Positions 17,809 to 28,863 are shown, counted from the first letter of the stretch. The stretch is DNA of 64,000 bases from CAWEWH01 sp963812775 (GCA_963812775.1 CAWEWH010000007.1:1178001-1242000), one strand, 5' to 3'. Numbers and translations: made by a program. The notes: generated by a model from the letters alone, not told the origin.

Positions 17809-19954
17809 TCAGCCCTTGAAGTGCGCCAGGACCGCCAGGAGCAGCAGGGCGATGATGTTGGTGATCTTGATGGCCGGGTTCACCGCGGGGCCGGCGGTGT
17901 CCTTGTAGGGATCGCCGACCGTGTCGCCGGTCACCGCCGCCTTGTGGGCCTCCGAGCCCTTTTGGTGAACGGTGCCGTCCTTGTCGGTGAAGCCGTCCTC
18001 GAATCGCTTCTTGGCGTTGTCCCAGGCGCCGCCGCCTGACGTCATCGAGATGGCGACAAACAGACCGGTGACGATGACGCCGAGCAGCATGGCGCCGACG
18101 GCCGCGAAGGCGTTGCTCTTGCCGGCGATGGCGTTGATCACGAAGTAGAGCACGATCGGCGCGAGCACCGGCAGCAGCGACGGCACCACCATCTCCTTGA
18201 TGGCGGCGCGGGTCAGCATGTCGACGGCACGGCCATAGTCGGGCCGGTCCTTGCCCTGCATGATGCCGGGCTTCTCGCGGAACTGCCGCCGCACCTCCTC
18301 GACCACCGATCCGGCCGCGCGGCCGACAGCCGTCATGGCGATGCCGCCGAACAGGAAGGGGATGAGGCCGCCGATAGAGCAGGCCAACCACCACGTAGGG
18401 GTTGGACAGTCCGAAATCGACGGCGACGCCGCGGAAGTAAGGGAACTGCGCGGCGTTGGCCGTGAAGTATTTCAGGTCCTCGCTATAGGCGGCGAAGAGA
18501 ACGAGCGCGCCGAGGCCGGCGGACCCGATGGCGTAGCCCTTGGTGACCGCCTTGGTGGTGTTGCCGACCGCGTCGAGAGCGTCGGTAGACTTGCGCACCT
18601 CCTTTGGCAGGCCCGACATTTCGGCGATGCCGCCGGCATTGTCGGTGACCGGCCCGAAGGCGTCGAGGGCCACCACCATGCCGGCAAGACCGAGCATGGT
18701 CGTCACCGCGATGGCGATGCCGAACAGGCCCGCCAGATTGTAGGACACGATGATGCCCGCCACGATGACGATGGTGGGCAGTGCTGTCGCCTCGAGCGAG
18801 ACGGCGAGGCCCTGGATGACGTTGGTGCCGTGGCCGGTGACAGAAGCCTGGGCGATGGAGGTGACCGGCCTGTAGGTGGTGCCCGTATAGTACTCGGTGA
18901 TCCAGACGATAAGGCCGGTGACCACGAGGCCGACGAGGCCGCAATAGAACAGGTTCATGCCGGTGATGGTCACGACGCCGGCCCGCCCGATCGAACCCCA
19001 GCCGAGGACGAGGTGGGTAGCCAACGCCAGGCCGCCCACCGACAGGACGGCGCTCGCCACGAAGCCCTTGTAGAGGGCGCCCATGATCGACTGGTTGGAG
19101 CCGAGGCGCACGAAGTAGGTGCCGACGATCGAGGTGACGATACAGGCCGCACAGATGGCCAGCGGATAGAGCATCACCTTGCCGAGCATCTCGGGCTGGC
19201 CGCCGAAGAAGATGGCGCCGAGCACCATGGTGGCGACGACGGTCACCGCATAGGTCTCGAACAGGTCGGCCGCCATGCCGGCGCAGTCGCCGACATTGTC
19301 ACCGACGTTGTCGGCGATGGTGGCGGGATTGCGCGGATCGTCTTCAGGAATGCCGGCCTCGACCTTGCCGACGAGGTCGCCGCCCACGTCGGCGCCCTTC
19401 GTGAAGATGCCGCCGCCCAGACGGGCGAAGATGGAGATCAGCGAGGCGCCGAAGCCGAGCGCCACGAGAGCGTCGATGACGACGCGGTCGTTGGGCGCGA
19501 GCTTCATGCCCTGCGTCAGGATCGCGTAATAGGCGGCGACGCCGAGCAGCGCGAGGCCGGCAACCAGCATGCCGGTGACCGCACCGGACTTAAAGGCGAT
19601 GTCGAGGCCGCCGGCCAGCGACTGGGACGCGGCCTGCGCCGTGCGCACATTGGCGCGTACCGAGACGTTCATGCCGATGAAGCCGGCCGCTCCCGACAGG
19701 ATGGCGCCGATGAGGAAGCCGACCGCGACCGTCGCGCCAAGGAAATACCAGATGACCGCGAACAGGACGACGCCGACGATGGCGATGGTCGTATATTGGC
19801 GGCGCAGATACGCCTGGGCGCCCTCACGGATGGCGCCGGCGATCTCCTGCATGCGCTGGCTGCCCTGGTCGGAGGCCATCACCGCGCGGGTGGTGACCGC
19901 GCCATAGACGATCGACAACGCGCCGAGCGCGATGATGATGAGCAATTCGGTCAT
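17809..19954 (-). CDS. hppA: K+-independent membrane proton pyrophosphatase, one frameshift
   Basis: This integral membrane pump couples PPi hydrolysis to H+ export. Signature segments are GGGIFTKGADVGGDLVGK, GIPEDDPRNPATIADNVGDN and DCAGMAADLFE. The segment GNTTKAVTKGYAIGSA has Lys where K+-dependent members have Ala, so it should be K+-independent. The frame starts at ATG 19954 (MTELLIIIALGALSIVYG) and breaks near 18376, where CTGCTCTATCGGC has one extra T relative to GLLIGGLIPF. The remainder (FLFGGIAMTAVGRAAGSVVE to LLLAVLAHFKG) is one frame over. The span of 2146 nt is one above 715 codons. About 16 helices, normal length. Confidence 0.93.
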
Positions 19955-20199
19955 TTCCTGTCGTCCCTGATCATTGGTCGGGACGGCCGCCCACAAGGCC
20001 TTGATCGCCTCATTGTCTGATGCCGCACCGTCCTCGAGCCCCGGTCGAGGCGCGCCCTCACTGCCAAAATTCCGACCCGAACGCAAACGCGGCGTTTTGG
20101 CCGTTTTCGGCAGCTTCGGCGGCCGCCGACAACCCTGCCAAGCGATAGCGAGGCGAACTCCTGCAGAGCGGCGGCCGCCCAGGTTCGTTGAAGCGGAGT

Positions 20200-21186
20200 T
20201 CAGAAATGCTGGAAGGACGGCTGGGCGAATTGACGCTTCCCGGATCGATCGAAGAAATCGGGCTCACCGGCACCGGTGACGACCGTGCCGATGCGCGACA
20301 AGGCGATGCCGGCTCCAGCGGCCGCCCGCTCCATGTCGTGGAAATTGTCCGGCGCCAAGGTCATGACGATCTCGTAGTCGTCACCACCCGTGAAGGCCAC
20401 GTCTCTCAAGCCCGGGTCGACCGCGAAGGCGGCGCGCGCCGCCTCGCTGGTCGGGACTGTGTCCAGATCGACCTTCGCCGACACGACCGAGGCTTTGAGC
20501 AGCTTGGTCAGGTCCCCGGCGAGGCCGTCCGACACGTCCATGGCGGCGCTGGCAAGGCGTTGCACCGCTGTGGCGACCTCGATGCGCGGCTGCGGCGTCA
20601 GATAGCGGCCGAGCAGGGCCTTCTTGTGCGTCTCGGAGAGCCGCTCGAGCGTGACGTTGCCGCGGCGCAGCAGCAGCCCGAGGGCGGCATCGCCGATGCT
20701 GCCGGTCACCGCCACGACGTGGCCGACGCGCGCTCCCGAGCGCTTCACCATGCGGCCCGCCGGCACCGAGCCGATGGCGGTGATCGAGATGGTCAGCGGG
20801 CCGGGGGTGCGCGTCGTGTCGCCGCCAAGCAGCGGCGCGCGATAGTAGGCGGCATCGGTCCGCAGGCCCTCGGCGAAGTCGGCGAGCCACGCCTCGCTCC
20901 AATCGGCGGGCAGCACCAGGGCGAGCAAGAAGCCCAGCGGCTGCGCGCCCTTGGCGGCAAGATCGGAAATATTGACCCGCAACGCCTTCCTGGCCACGTC
21001 GGCGGCGGCATCGTCCGGGAAGAAGTGCACGCCCGCCACCAGCGCATCGGCGGTGACGACGAGGTCATGACCGTAGGGCGGCGCCATCTTGGCGGCGTCG
21101 TCGGCGAGGCGGAAGCTTCCCTCGCCGGCGATGGGCGCGAAGAATTTGGCGATCAGCTCGTCTTCGGTGAGGGGTGGAGGCGGCAT
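20200..21186 (-). CDS. thiL: thiamine-monophosphate kinase
   Basis: A 328-residue enzyme that phosphorylates thiamine phosphate to the cofactor TPP. Motifs include FRLADDAAKMAPPYGHDLVV (Mg/ATP), NISDLAAKGAQPLGFLLAL, LLGGDTTRTPGPLTISITA and AMDVSDGLAGDL, plus FTGGDDYEIVMTLAP near the C-terminus. The ATG at 21186 was chosen because the domain begins right after it (LTEDELIAKFFAPI); the longer frame is an artefact of overlap with nusB. It follows nusB by 16 bp in the rib-nusB-thiL operon. I see no TPP riboswitch. Confidence 0.95.
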   Translation of the reverse strand: MPPPPLTEDELIAKFFAPIAGEGSFRLADDAAKMAPPYGHDLVVTADALVAGVHFFPDDAAADVARKALRVNISDLAAKGAQPLGFLLALVLPADWSEAWLADFAEGLRTDAAYYRAPLLGGDTTRTPGPLTISITAIGSVPAGRMVKRSGARVGHVVAVTGSIGDAALGLLLRRGNVTLERLSETHKKALLGRYLTPQPRIEVATAVQRLASAAMDVSDGLAGDLTKLLKASVVSAKVDLDTVPTSEAARAAFAVDPGLRDVAFTGGDDYEIVMTLAPDNFHDMERAAAGAGIALSRIGTVVTGAGEPDFFDRSGKRQFAQPSFQHF

Positions 21187-21202
21187 GGCAATGTCAGCGA
21201 GA

Positions 21203-21667
21203 CTAGGCCCGCTTCTCCAATTCGTCGCCGCGCGTCTCGCGCGCCACCGCGTCGAGCACGGCATTGACGAGGCCCGGCTCGTCTTCGCCATAGAAGGCGC
21301 GCGTCACGTCGACATATTCGGAGATGGCGGCACGCGCCGGAACGTCGCGGCGGAAGAGGATCTCATAGGCGCCGGCGCGCAGCACCGCGCGCAACACGGC
21401 CTCGACGCGCTTCAGCGGCCAGCCTGCGCGAACGCCGCATCGACGCGGCGGTCGATTACCGTCTGCTCGCGGACGACGCCGGCGAGAATGTCGCGGAAGA
21501 AGGCCGCCTCGGCCGGACGGAACGACACGCCCTCGATCTCGCGGCCGATCCAGATGCGCCTCGAACTCGGCCATCGCTTCCGCCACGCCCTTGCCGGCGA
21601 TGTCCATCTGGTAGAGCGCCTGCACGGCGGCGAGGCGGGCGGCGCTGCGCTTCTCGCCCCGTGCCAT
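21203..21667 (-). CDS. nusB: transcription antitermination factor NusB with two compensating indels
   Basis: NusB binds boxA RNA with NusE in rRNA antitermination. The ends are normal: MARGEKRSAARLAAVQALYQ and the C-terminal EAVLRAVLRAGAYEILFRRD with NAVLDAVARETRGDELEKRA. About 40 internal residues are nonsense in this frame. One frame over they read WIGREIEGVSFRPAEAAFFR, DILAGVVREQTVIDRRVDAA. An extra base near 21552 (CATCTGG for CATTGG) and a missing G near 21421 (CAGGCTGG for CAGGGCTGG) explain this. The frame therefore stays open and an automatic call would look intact but carry a scrambled core. Confidence 0.9.
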   Translation of the reverse strand: MARGEKRSAARLAAVQALYQMDIAGKGVAEAMAEFEAHLDRPRDRGRVVPSGRGGLLPRHSRRRRPRADGNRPPRRCGVRAGWPLKRVEAVLRAVLRAGAYEILFRRDVPARAAISEYVDVTRAFYGEDEPGLVNAVLDAVARETRGDELEKRA

Positions 21668-21669
21668 GA

Positions 21670-22182
21670 TCAACCTTTGCCGGCGAGCCGGCGCCTCAGA
21701 GCGACGAGCGTCAGCGCCGCCTCGGCCGCGCCGCCCCCCTTGTTCAAGTCCGACACGCGGGCGCGCGCCAGTGCCTGCTCTTCGGTGTTGACGGTCAGGA
21801 TGCCGTTGCCGACCGGAAGGGCGCGCGCCACCGAAATGTCCATCAGGGCGCGCGCGCTCTCCCCCGCCACGATGTCGTAGTGGCCCGTGTCGCCGCGGAT
21901 GACGCAGCCGAGCGCCACTGCCGCCTCGTAGGGCCGGCGACGGGACTTGGCCGCATCGAGCGCGATCACGATAGCGGCCGGAACTTCGAGTGCGCCCGGC
22001 ACCGTCACCACGTCGAAGACGGCGCCGGCCGCCTCGAGCGCCGCCGTGGCGCCGGCGAGCAGCTCATTGGCAATCTCGTCATAGTAGCGCGCTTCGACGA
22101 CGAGCACCCGCGCGCCTTCGCGGGAGCTCGTCCTCGATCTGGGCTTCGACGCCGTCTTGGCCTTGCCGCGACGCTGGATCAT
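21670..22182 (-). CDS. ribH: 6,7-dimethyl-8-ribityllumazine synthase
   Basis: A 170-residue enzyme condensing ribitylaminouracil with dihydroxybutanone phosphate in riboflavin synthesis, usually as an icosahedral or pentameric assembly. Conserved segments are VPGALEVPAAI, ALGCVIRGDTGHYDIV with the catalytic His, and ILTVNTEEQALAR. The N-terminal 24 residues are basic and Ser/Arg-rich. Its stop is 2 bp before the nusB ATG, so they are co-transcribed. Confidence 0.96.
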   Translation of the reverse strand: MIQRRGKAKTASKPRSRTSSREGARVLVVEARYYDEIANELLAGATAALEAAGAVFDVVTVPGALEVPAAIVIALDAAKSRRRPYEAAVALGCVIRGDTGHYDIVAGESARALMDISVARALPVGNGILTVNTEEQALARARVSDLNKGGGAAEAALTLVALRRRLAGKG

Positions 22183-22227
22183 GCTCCGCTCTTGCCGACG
22201 CCGTCTTCTGTCCGGCGACGGCTCGCG

Positions 22228-22859
22228 TCAGTAGCCCTTGGCTTGGGCCTCGGCAAGCCGTGCCGCATAGCGCGCCATCAGATCGACTTCCAGGTTGAGG
22301 CGATCGCCGGCCCGGCGCGCGCCCCAGGTCGTGACGGCGAGCGTGTGCGGGATAATGAGCACGGTGAACGTGTGGTCCTCGACCGTGTTGACCGTGAGCG
22401 AGGCGCCATCGAGGGCACAGAGCCCTTGGCGGCGATGAAGCGCGCCACCTCGCGCGGCGCCGCGATGACGAAACGGGCCGTCGCGGTGCCCTCCCCGTCC
22501 GTGACCTCCTCGCGCCCGACGATGCTGGCGATGCCGTCGACATGGCCGGTGACGATATGGCCGCCGAGCTCGTCACCGATCTTCAGCGAGCGTTCGAGGT
22601 TGAGTTGCGTGCCGACGCGCCAGTCACCCGCCGTCGTGCGCTCCAAGGTCTCGGCAGCGCAATCGACATCGAACCAGGCGCCGTTGTCGCGCGGTCCGAC
22701 GCCGGTGACGGTCAGGCATGGGCCCGAACAGGCGATCGAGGCGCCGAGCGCGATGGTCGCGGCATCGTATTCCGTGGATCCTGAAGCCGCCGCAGCGAGC
22801 CCTGCGAGATCCTCGACCGCCGCGACCTGGCCGATGTCGGTGACGATACCGGTGAACAT
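22228..22859 (-). CDS. ribE: riboflavin synthase alpha chain, one frameshift
   Basis: Riboflavin synthase dismutates two lumazines to riboflavin. Both lumazine-binding barrels are present: MFTGIVTDIGQVAAVEDLAG and SGPCLTVTGVG first, then the second barrel beginning near SLKIGDELGGHIVTGHVDGI. After FIAAKGSV one base is missing near 22416 (GTGCCC where GTNGCCC is expected for Val-Ala). The protein continues one frame over as ALDGASLTVNTVEDHTFTV and ends RLAEAQAKGY. The span of 632 nt is one short of 211 codons. The ATG follows the ribD stop directly. Confidence 0.92.
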
Positions 22860-24002
22860 CTAGCTCGGCCTCTCGTATAGCTCGAATGTGTCGTCGCCTG
22901 ACCGCATCGTGTCCCAGGCCGTCATGCGGGCCGCGTCACCGAGGAGGCGCGCGAGGGCCGGGCCAAGCGCCGGCACGCCGGCCGCGCCGAGCGGCGTCGG
23001 CCTGGTCGACCAGCACCAGTTCGTCGACGAGATCGGCGCCCGCCAATGCGTCAGCGAGGACGGGGCCGCCTTCGCAGAAGACGCGGGTGATGCCGCGCGA
23101 GGCGAGCAGCGTCAACGTCGCCGCCAGATCGAGCCGGCCCGCTCCGTCCGTTGCGACCCGCAGCACCTCGACACCGGCGGCGCCGAGCGTCGCCTCCTTG
23201 TCTTGCGCCGCGGTCATGCCGGTGACGATCCAGGTCGGGACAGCGCGTGCAGCCGTGACCAGCTTCGCGGTGGGTGGCGTGCGAAGGCGGCTGTCGAGCA
23301 CGACACGGACAGGCGAACGGCGCTCCAGGCCGGGCAGCCGCACGGTCAATTGCGGATCATCGGCGAGAACCGTGCCGACGCCGACCATGATGGCGTCGGC
23401 GTGCAGGCGCATCAGATGCACTTGTGCGTTGGCCGCCTCGCCGGTGATGATGAGCCGCGGCCCCCTCAAGGGCGCCGCAAAGCCGTCGGCGGTCCGCGCC
23501 AGCTTGAGCGTGACGGCCGGGCGGCCTTGTGTCACCCGCGACGACATGGCCGCGATGAGCGCGCTGCGCCTCGCGCCCCAAGACGCCATTCTCGACGGCA
23601 AGGCCGGCGGCGGTCAGGCGCCGCAGCCCCTCGCCTGCCACGCGCGGATTGGGATCTTCGCAGCGCGCTGACCACGCGCCTGACGCCAGCCGCGACCACC
23701 GCGTCACAGCAGGGCGGCGTCTTGCCGTGGTGGGAGCACGGCTCGAGCGTCACGTAGAGCGTCGCACCTTGCGCCAGCGTCCCGGCGGCGGCCAGCGCCT
23801 GCGTCTCGGCGTGCGGCCGACCGCCAGGCTGCGTCGTGCCCCGTCCCACGACGATCGGGCCGTCGGGGGTCTCGCGCACGAGGATGGCGCCGACGGCGGG
23901 GTTCGGCCACGTGCGGCCGAGGTTGCGGTTGCCGAGCGCAAGGGCCTCGCGCATGAAGCGGCGGTCGACGGCGGGATCGGGCGACGGATCGCGCGTCGGC
24001 AT
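22860..24002 (-). CDS. ribD: bifunctional riboflavin deaminase/reductase RibD, three frameshifts
   Basis: RibD deaminates and reduces the pyrimidine intermediate of riboflavin synthesis. The deaminase half is clear from ATG 24002: RTWPNPAVGAILV, GGRPHAETQAL and TLEPCSHHGKTPPC (zinc site). The frame changes near 23665 (then EDPNPRVAGEGLRRLTAAGL), near 23545 (then RVTQGRPAVTLKLARTADGF, the reductase half) and near 22992 (then LGAAGVPALGPALARLLGDA to the stop). Three single-base insertions would give 380 codons, and the span is exactly 1143 nt. All pieces are conserved, so sequence error is likelier than decay. Confidence 0.9.
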
Positions 24003-24029
24003 TGCGGCGCGCCCGGCCGGAAGCGGGCG

Positions 24030-24517
24030 TCATCCCCCGCGCGCGGCGCCGCGCGTGAGGGCGCCTTCCTCGGCCGTCAGCTCGCCGATGATCTCCTCGA
24101 AGTCCTTGGCCTCGCGGAAGTTGCGATAGACAGAAGCGAACCGCACATAGGCCACGTCGTCGAGATTCTTCAGGCCTTCCATGACGAGCTCGCCGATGCG
24201 CTCGCTCGGCACCTCGCCCTCACCGCTCATTCCAGTTGCCGCACGATGCCATTGATCATGCGCTCGACCCGCTCGGGATCGACGGCGCGCTTGCGCAACG
24301 CGATCTCCACCGAGCGCAGGAGCTTGTCGCGATCAAAGGGCACGCGCCGGCCCGGAGCGCTTGACGATCATGATCTCCCGAGCTGCACGCGCTCGAACGT
24401 CGTGAAGCGGCCGCCGCAATCCGGGCAGATGCGGCGACGCCGGATGGCCGCCGAATTGTCAGTGGGGCGGGAATCCTTCACCTGTGTGTCGAGGCTGCCG
24501 CAATAGGGGCAACGCAT
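24030..24517 (-). CDS. nrdR: transcriptional repressor NrdR, three frameshifts
   Basis: NrdR is a zinc-ribbon/ATP-cone repressor of ribonucleotide reductase genes. From ATG 24517 the zinc ribbon reads MRCPYCGSLDTQVKDSRPTD and RICPDCGGRFTTFERVQL. The frame then changes near 24382 (REIMIVKRSG), again near 24354 (RVPFDRDKLLRSVEIALRKR) and near 24233 (SGEGEVPSERIGELVMEGLK to the end). Net change is minus one, matching a span of 488 nt against 163 codons. Usual length is 150-165 residues. It lies between glyA and ribD, the standard order. Confidence 0.9.
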
Positions 24518-24543
24518 CTAGGTTCACCTCCCCCGTCAATGGG

Positions 24544-25845
<1,302 letters not shown>

Positions 25846-26040
25846 GTCAGATGCCTGGATTCGTGCCTGAAATAGGTTTGCGGCCTCGAAAAACGGGGTT
25901 CCCGACGGCGCCGCTGACCTACGAGATATAGGGGCTATTAGAGCAAGCCTCTACGAGCAGTCCTAGCACGCACCGGAATACGCGCCAATATGGCTGATTT
26001 CAGCCCTGAAAACGTTTGGGGATTTCGAACGCCTCAGCGT

Positions 26041-27309
26041 TCAGCGCGTCTTGGGCGCCTGCTCTTCTTCCATGGCGGCCGCCATGGCGGCGGCACCAAA
26101 GCCGTCGCGGTTGTAGATATCGTCACGGAATTGGATCAGCCCGTCGGGGGTGGCCCAGGCGGTGACATAGACCCAGTAGACCGGCACCGGTTGTGCGAGC
26201 TTGGCGTCCAGACGTTGGCCGGAATCGATGGCCGCCTCGATCTGCTCGCGGCTCCAGCCAGGCGTGTCCTTGAGCAGCCAGCCGACATAGTCGCGTACGT
26301 TCTGGATGCGAACGCAGCCCGAGGACACGAAGCGGAAGTCGTCGCCGAAAATGCCCTTGGCGGGCGTGTCGTGCATGTAGACGCCGTGCGGATTGGGAAT
26401 ATTGATGCGCACGAAGCCCATCGAGTTCACGTCGGCACCCGGATCCTGGCGAAACATGTAGCGGGTCGCTTCGTCGGAGCGCCAATTGACCTGCTCCGGC
26501 TGCAGCTCGTCGCCCTTCGGCGAATAGATGCGGATCTTGTTGACCGTCAGATAGGTCGGATCGGCCTGCATCTTGGGGATCAGATCCTTGCGGATGATCG
26601 AGGCCGGCACGGTCCAGAACGGATTGAAGTTCACCTCGGTGATCTTGGCGTTCATGACCGGCGACTGGCGGTCGATCTTGCCGACGCCGGCGGCGTGGCG
26701 CGTCACCACCTGCCCGTTCTCCACCGTCTCGACGAGGGCGGCCGGGATGTTCACGATGACGTGGCGCGCTCCGAGATTGCCGGAGAAGGCCTTCACCCGC
26801 ACCAGGTTCATCTCGAGCTGCTTCAGCCGGATATCGGCCGAGATGTTCATGGCCGTCGCGGTGGCGGCGTTGAGAAAACCCGTCGTATTGAGGCCATGGC
26901 GCGCCTGGAAGCGCCGGACGGATCCTTGCACGTAGGAATCGAAGATGTCGGCAGCACCCCCGCTCGGCTCGAGGTCGCCCGACTGGATGAGACGGCGGCG
27001 CAACGCCACCACTTCAGGGCCGCGCGAGCCGAGCTTCAGCCGCGCTGCGGGACTGACCGGTTCCCAGCCGCCGCGGGCGGCAATGTCGCGATAACGCTCG
27101 ATGGCCTGCTCGGTCGCCTCGGCGGAATGCGCGGAAAGCGTCGGCGTCGACGAACGGGCCACCAAGTTGCGCGACGCCGCGTCGTAGGACTGGGTCCATT
27201 CAGCCTGGCTGGACACCGCCTGCGCGAAAGCCGGCGATGTGGCGACAACGACCCCCAAAAGCAGGGTTGATGCCGAAAAACACAGGCGAAGCTTCGGACT
27301 CACCAGCAT
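26041..27309 (-). CDS. L,D-transpeptidase, YcbB-like with peptidoglycan-binding domain (LdtP-like)
   Basis: A 422-residue periplasmic enzyme forming 3-3 peptidoglycan cross-links or protein links. The signal peptide is about residues 1-30 (ending SPAFAQA). A scaffold region and a PG_binding_1 domain (AADIFDSYVQGSVRRFQARH, about 125-160) precede the YkuD domain, with catalytic motif GVYMHDTP and SSGCVRIQN containing the nucleophile Cys. The 3' neighbourhood of an LdtR-type regulator supports the LdtP assignment. In Liberibacter, as I recall, ldtP and ldtR are divergent; here both read on the minus strand, with ldtR upstream. Confidence 0.9.
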   Translation of the reverse strand: MLVSPKLRLCFSASTLLLGVVVATSPAFAQAVSSQAEWTQSYDAASRNLVARSSTPTLSAHSAEATEQAIERYRDIAARGGWEPVSPAARLKLGSRGPEVVALRRRLIQSGDLEPSGGAADIFDSYVQGSVRRFQARHGLNTTGFLNAATATAMNISADIRLKQLEMNLVRVKAFSGNLGARHVIVNIPAALVETVENGQVVTRHAAGVGKIDRQSPVMNAKITEVNFNPFWTVPASIIRKDLIPKMQADPTYLTVNKIRIYSPKGDELQPEQVNWRSDEATRYMFRQDPGADVNSMGFVRINIPNPHGVYMHDTPAKGIFGDDFRFVSSGCVRIQNVRDYVGWLLKDTPGWSREQIEAAIDSGQRLDAKLAQPVPVYWVYVTAWATPDGLIQFRDDIYNRDGFGAAAMAAAMEEEQAPKTR

Positions 27310-27529
27310 GGTCCTCGATTATCAGGTTCGGTCCGGGGTTGAAAGTCTGGCTCAGGCTGAGCCAACAAGGCTCAGTCATGGAGCCGCGCAGCCCCCGGGG
27401 CGCCAACTCGCACATAGCCGGCTCAAGGTTAACCAACCATGAGCAGTCCGGCGTTTTTGTGGCGCCGCACCATTGCGTGCGCGCGATGTCGCGCCGCGCC
27501 CTTGGGCGGGAGATCGTGCGCAAAGCGAA

Positions 27530-27560
27530 GAGCCCGATGCGGCGGAACCGCATCGGGCTC
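27530..27560 (-). terminator. terminator-like hairpin after ldtR
   Basis: A perfect 13-bp stem (GAGCCCGATGCGG at 27530-27542 with 27548-27560) and a 5-base loop sit 30 bp past the ldtR stop. The minus-strand tail CTTCGCTTTG is moderately T-rich. It separates ldtR from ldtP transcription. Confidence 0.7.
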
Positions 27561-27590
27561 GAACTCTAAGGTAAGATTGGAGGCCCGGTC

Positions 27591-28115
27591 TTAGAGGCGG
27601 TAGCGGATCTGGTCCGTCCAGTAGCGCTCGAGGCGCATCAGCGCCTGGTTGAGGCGCTTGAAGTCGTCGGCGGTGATGCCGCCGATCGGCTCGATGGTGC
27701 GAACGTGCTTCTCATAGAGGCCGGTGACCATCTCGTGCACCTCCTTGCCTTTCGGCGTGAGGCTGATGCGAACCGAGCGGCGGTCCACGCGCGAGCGGGC
27801 GTGATGGAGGTAGCCCATCTCGACCAGCTTCTTGACGTTGTAGGAGACGTTGGAGCCGAGATAGTAGCCGCGGGTACGCAGCTCACTCGCGGTCAGTTCC
27901 TTGTCGCCAATGTTGTAGAGCAGCAGCGCCTGGACGCTGTTGACATCGTCGCGGCCGCGCCGCTCGAACTCGTCCTTGATCACGTCGAGGAGGCGGCGAT
28001 GCAGCCGCTCCACCAGGGTCAAGGCTTCGAGATAAAGCGGCCGCACTTCCGCGTTGGCCGCCGGCGTGGCCTCAGCGGCCACCGCTTTTACTGCAGACTT
28101 CATTGTACGCCCCAC
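27591..28115 (-). CDS. ldtR: MarR family regulator LdtR
   Basis: A 174-residue winged-helix repressor/activator. The MarR core runs about residues 30-150: SVQALLLYNIGDKELTASEL, RTRGYYLGSNVSYNVKKLVE and RVDRRSVRISLTPKGKEVHE. The sequence closely resembles LdtR of Liberibacter and rhizobia, which binds small benzoate-like ligands and controls the neighbouring L,D-transpeptidase and osmotic tolerance. It is followed by a hairpin, then ldtP. A palindrome about 95 bp upstream of the start may be an operator. Confidence 0.88.
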   Translation of the reverse strand: MGRTMKSAVKAVAAEATPAANAEVRPLYLEALTLVERLHRRLLDVIKDEFERRGRDDVNSVQALLLYNIGDKELTASELRTRGYYLGSNVSYNVKKLVEMGYLHHARSRVDRRSVRISLTPKGKEVHEMVTGLYEKHVRTIEPIGGITADDFKRLNQALMRLERYWTDQIRYRL

Positions 28116-28207
28116 CGTTGTTACGGATCAGCCGGATTCCCGGTCCGATTGAAAAGCACCATACAGGCGCCAAATGAAGACGAGTTTAAACAACAGTCTG
28201 AACGATC

Positions 28208-28241
28208 AATTGAGTGTTTCGCTGAAATTGGACGCTCAATT
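28208..28241. promoter_or_regulatory. imperfect palindrome upstream of ldtR, candidate operator
   Basis: AATTGAGTGT (28208-28217) and ACGCTCAATT (28232-28241) are inverted arms with 9 of 10 positions paired and 14 nt between them. The 274 bp upstream of ldtR is distinctly AT-rich compared with the rest of the window, as expected for a promoter. Binding by LdtR is a guess. Confidence 0.4.
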
Positions 28242-28389
28242 TACATGAGGTTTACCATGCGCCAGCCAAGCCGTTGCTACGCAAGGCTTTCAGAATTCGC
28301 TGCGACTCCCGTTAGGCGCGGAAAGGATTAAAGGCGAATATTACCTGTGCGATCGAGACAACCGATCGTTGACGCGTGTCTGCTTCCCG

Positions 28390-28842
28390 CTATTCCGCCT
28401 CTTCGTGCGCCGCGAGCCACGACAGCGAGAGATAGATCGCCACGAGGCACGCGAAGAGCGCGACGGTGAGGCCACTGCCGGCCACCGCGGCCGGAAAGAA
28501 GATCACCAATATGAGGCGGCTCATCAGCGCGAGCAGCCACATGACACCGCCCCACGTGGAGGTCAGCCACAGGCCGATGGCGGCCACGAGATCGATCACC
28601 GCGAAATAGACGACCACCGACTGCGCCGAGAGCGTGCGCTGGTCGAAAGGCACGAGCGCGGTGGCGACCCCGAGAATGTCGGCCCACGCCACCAGTCCCA
28701 TGATGAGCCAAACGATCGCCATCGTGCGCAGGAACCATACGAGGATGCGGCTCCACGGCGCTGCCGACAGGATGGCCGAGCGCAACGGGACCGGCTCATC
28801 CGCTTCCTCGCCCTCGCGGGAGATCGGGTTCGGCGTCACCAT
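28390..28842 (-). CDS. DUF6163-type membrane protein
   Basis: A 150-residue inner-membrane protein with four predicted helices (IVWLIMGLVAWADILG, VYFAVIDLVAAIGLWL, VMWLLALMSRLILVIFFP, LTVALFACLVAIYLSL). The N-terminal 30 residues are hydrophilic and acidic. It resembles an uncharacterised Hyphomicrobiales family often found near ldtR. It lies 21 bp downstream of the hydrolase gene in the same direction. No function is known. Confidence 0.75.
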   Translation of the reverse strand: MVTPNPISREGEEADEPVPLRSAILSAAPWSRILVWFLRTMAIVWLIMGLVAWADILGVATALVPFDQRTLSAQSVVVYFAVIDLVAAIGLWLTSTWGGVMWLLALMSRLILVIFFPAAVAGSGLTVALFACLVAIYLSLSWLAAHEEAE

Positions 28843-28863
28843 CGGAGCCTCACTAGCCTGCCC

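Noticed and set aside
22860..24540. FMN riboswitch upstream of the riboflavin genes
   Set aside because: The rib genes lie inside a glyA-nrdR-rib operon with no leader long enough, and I saw no conserved FMN aptamer elements.
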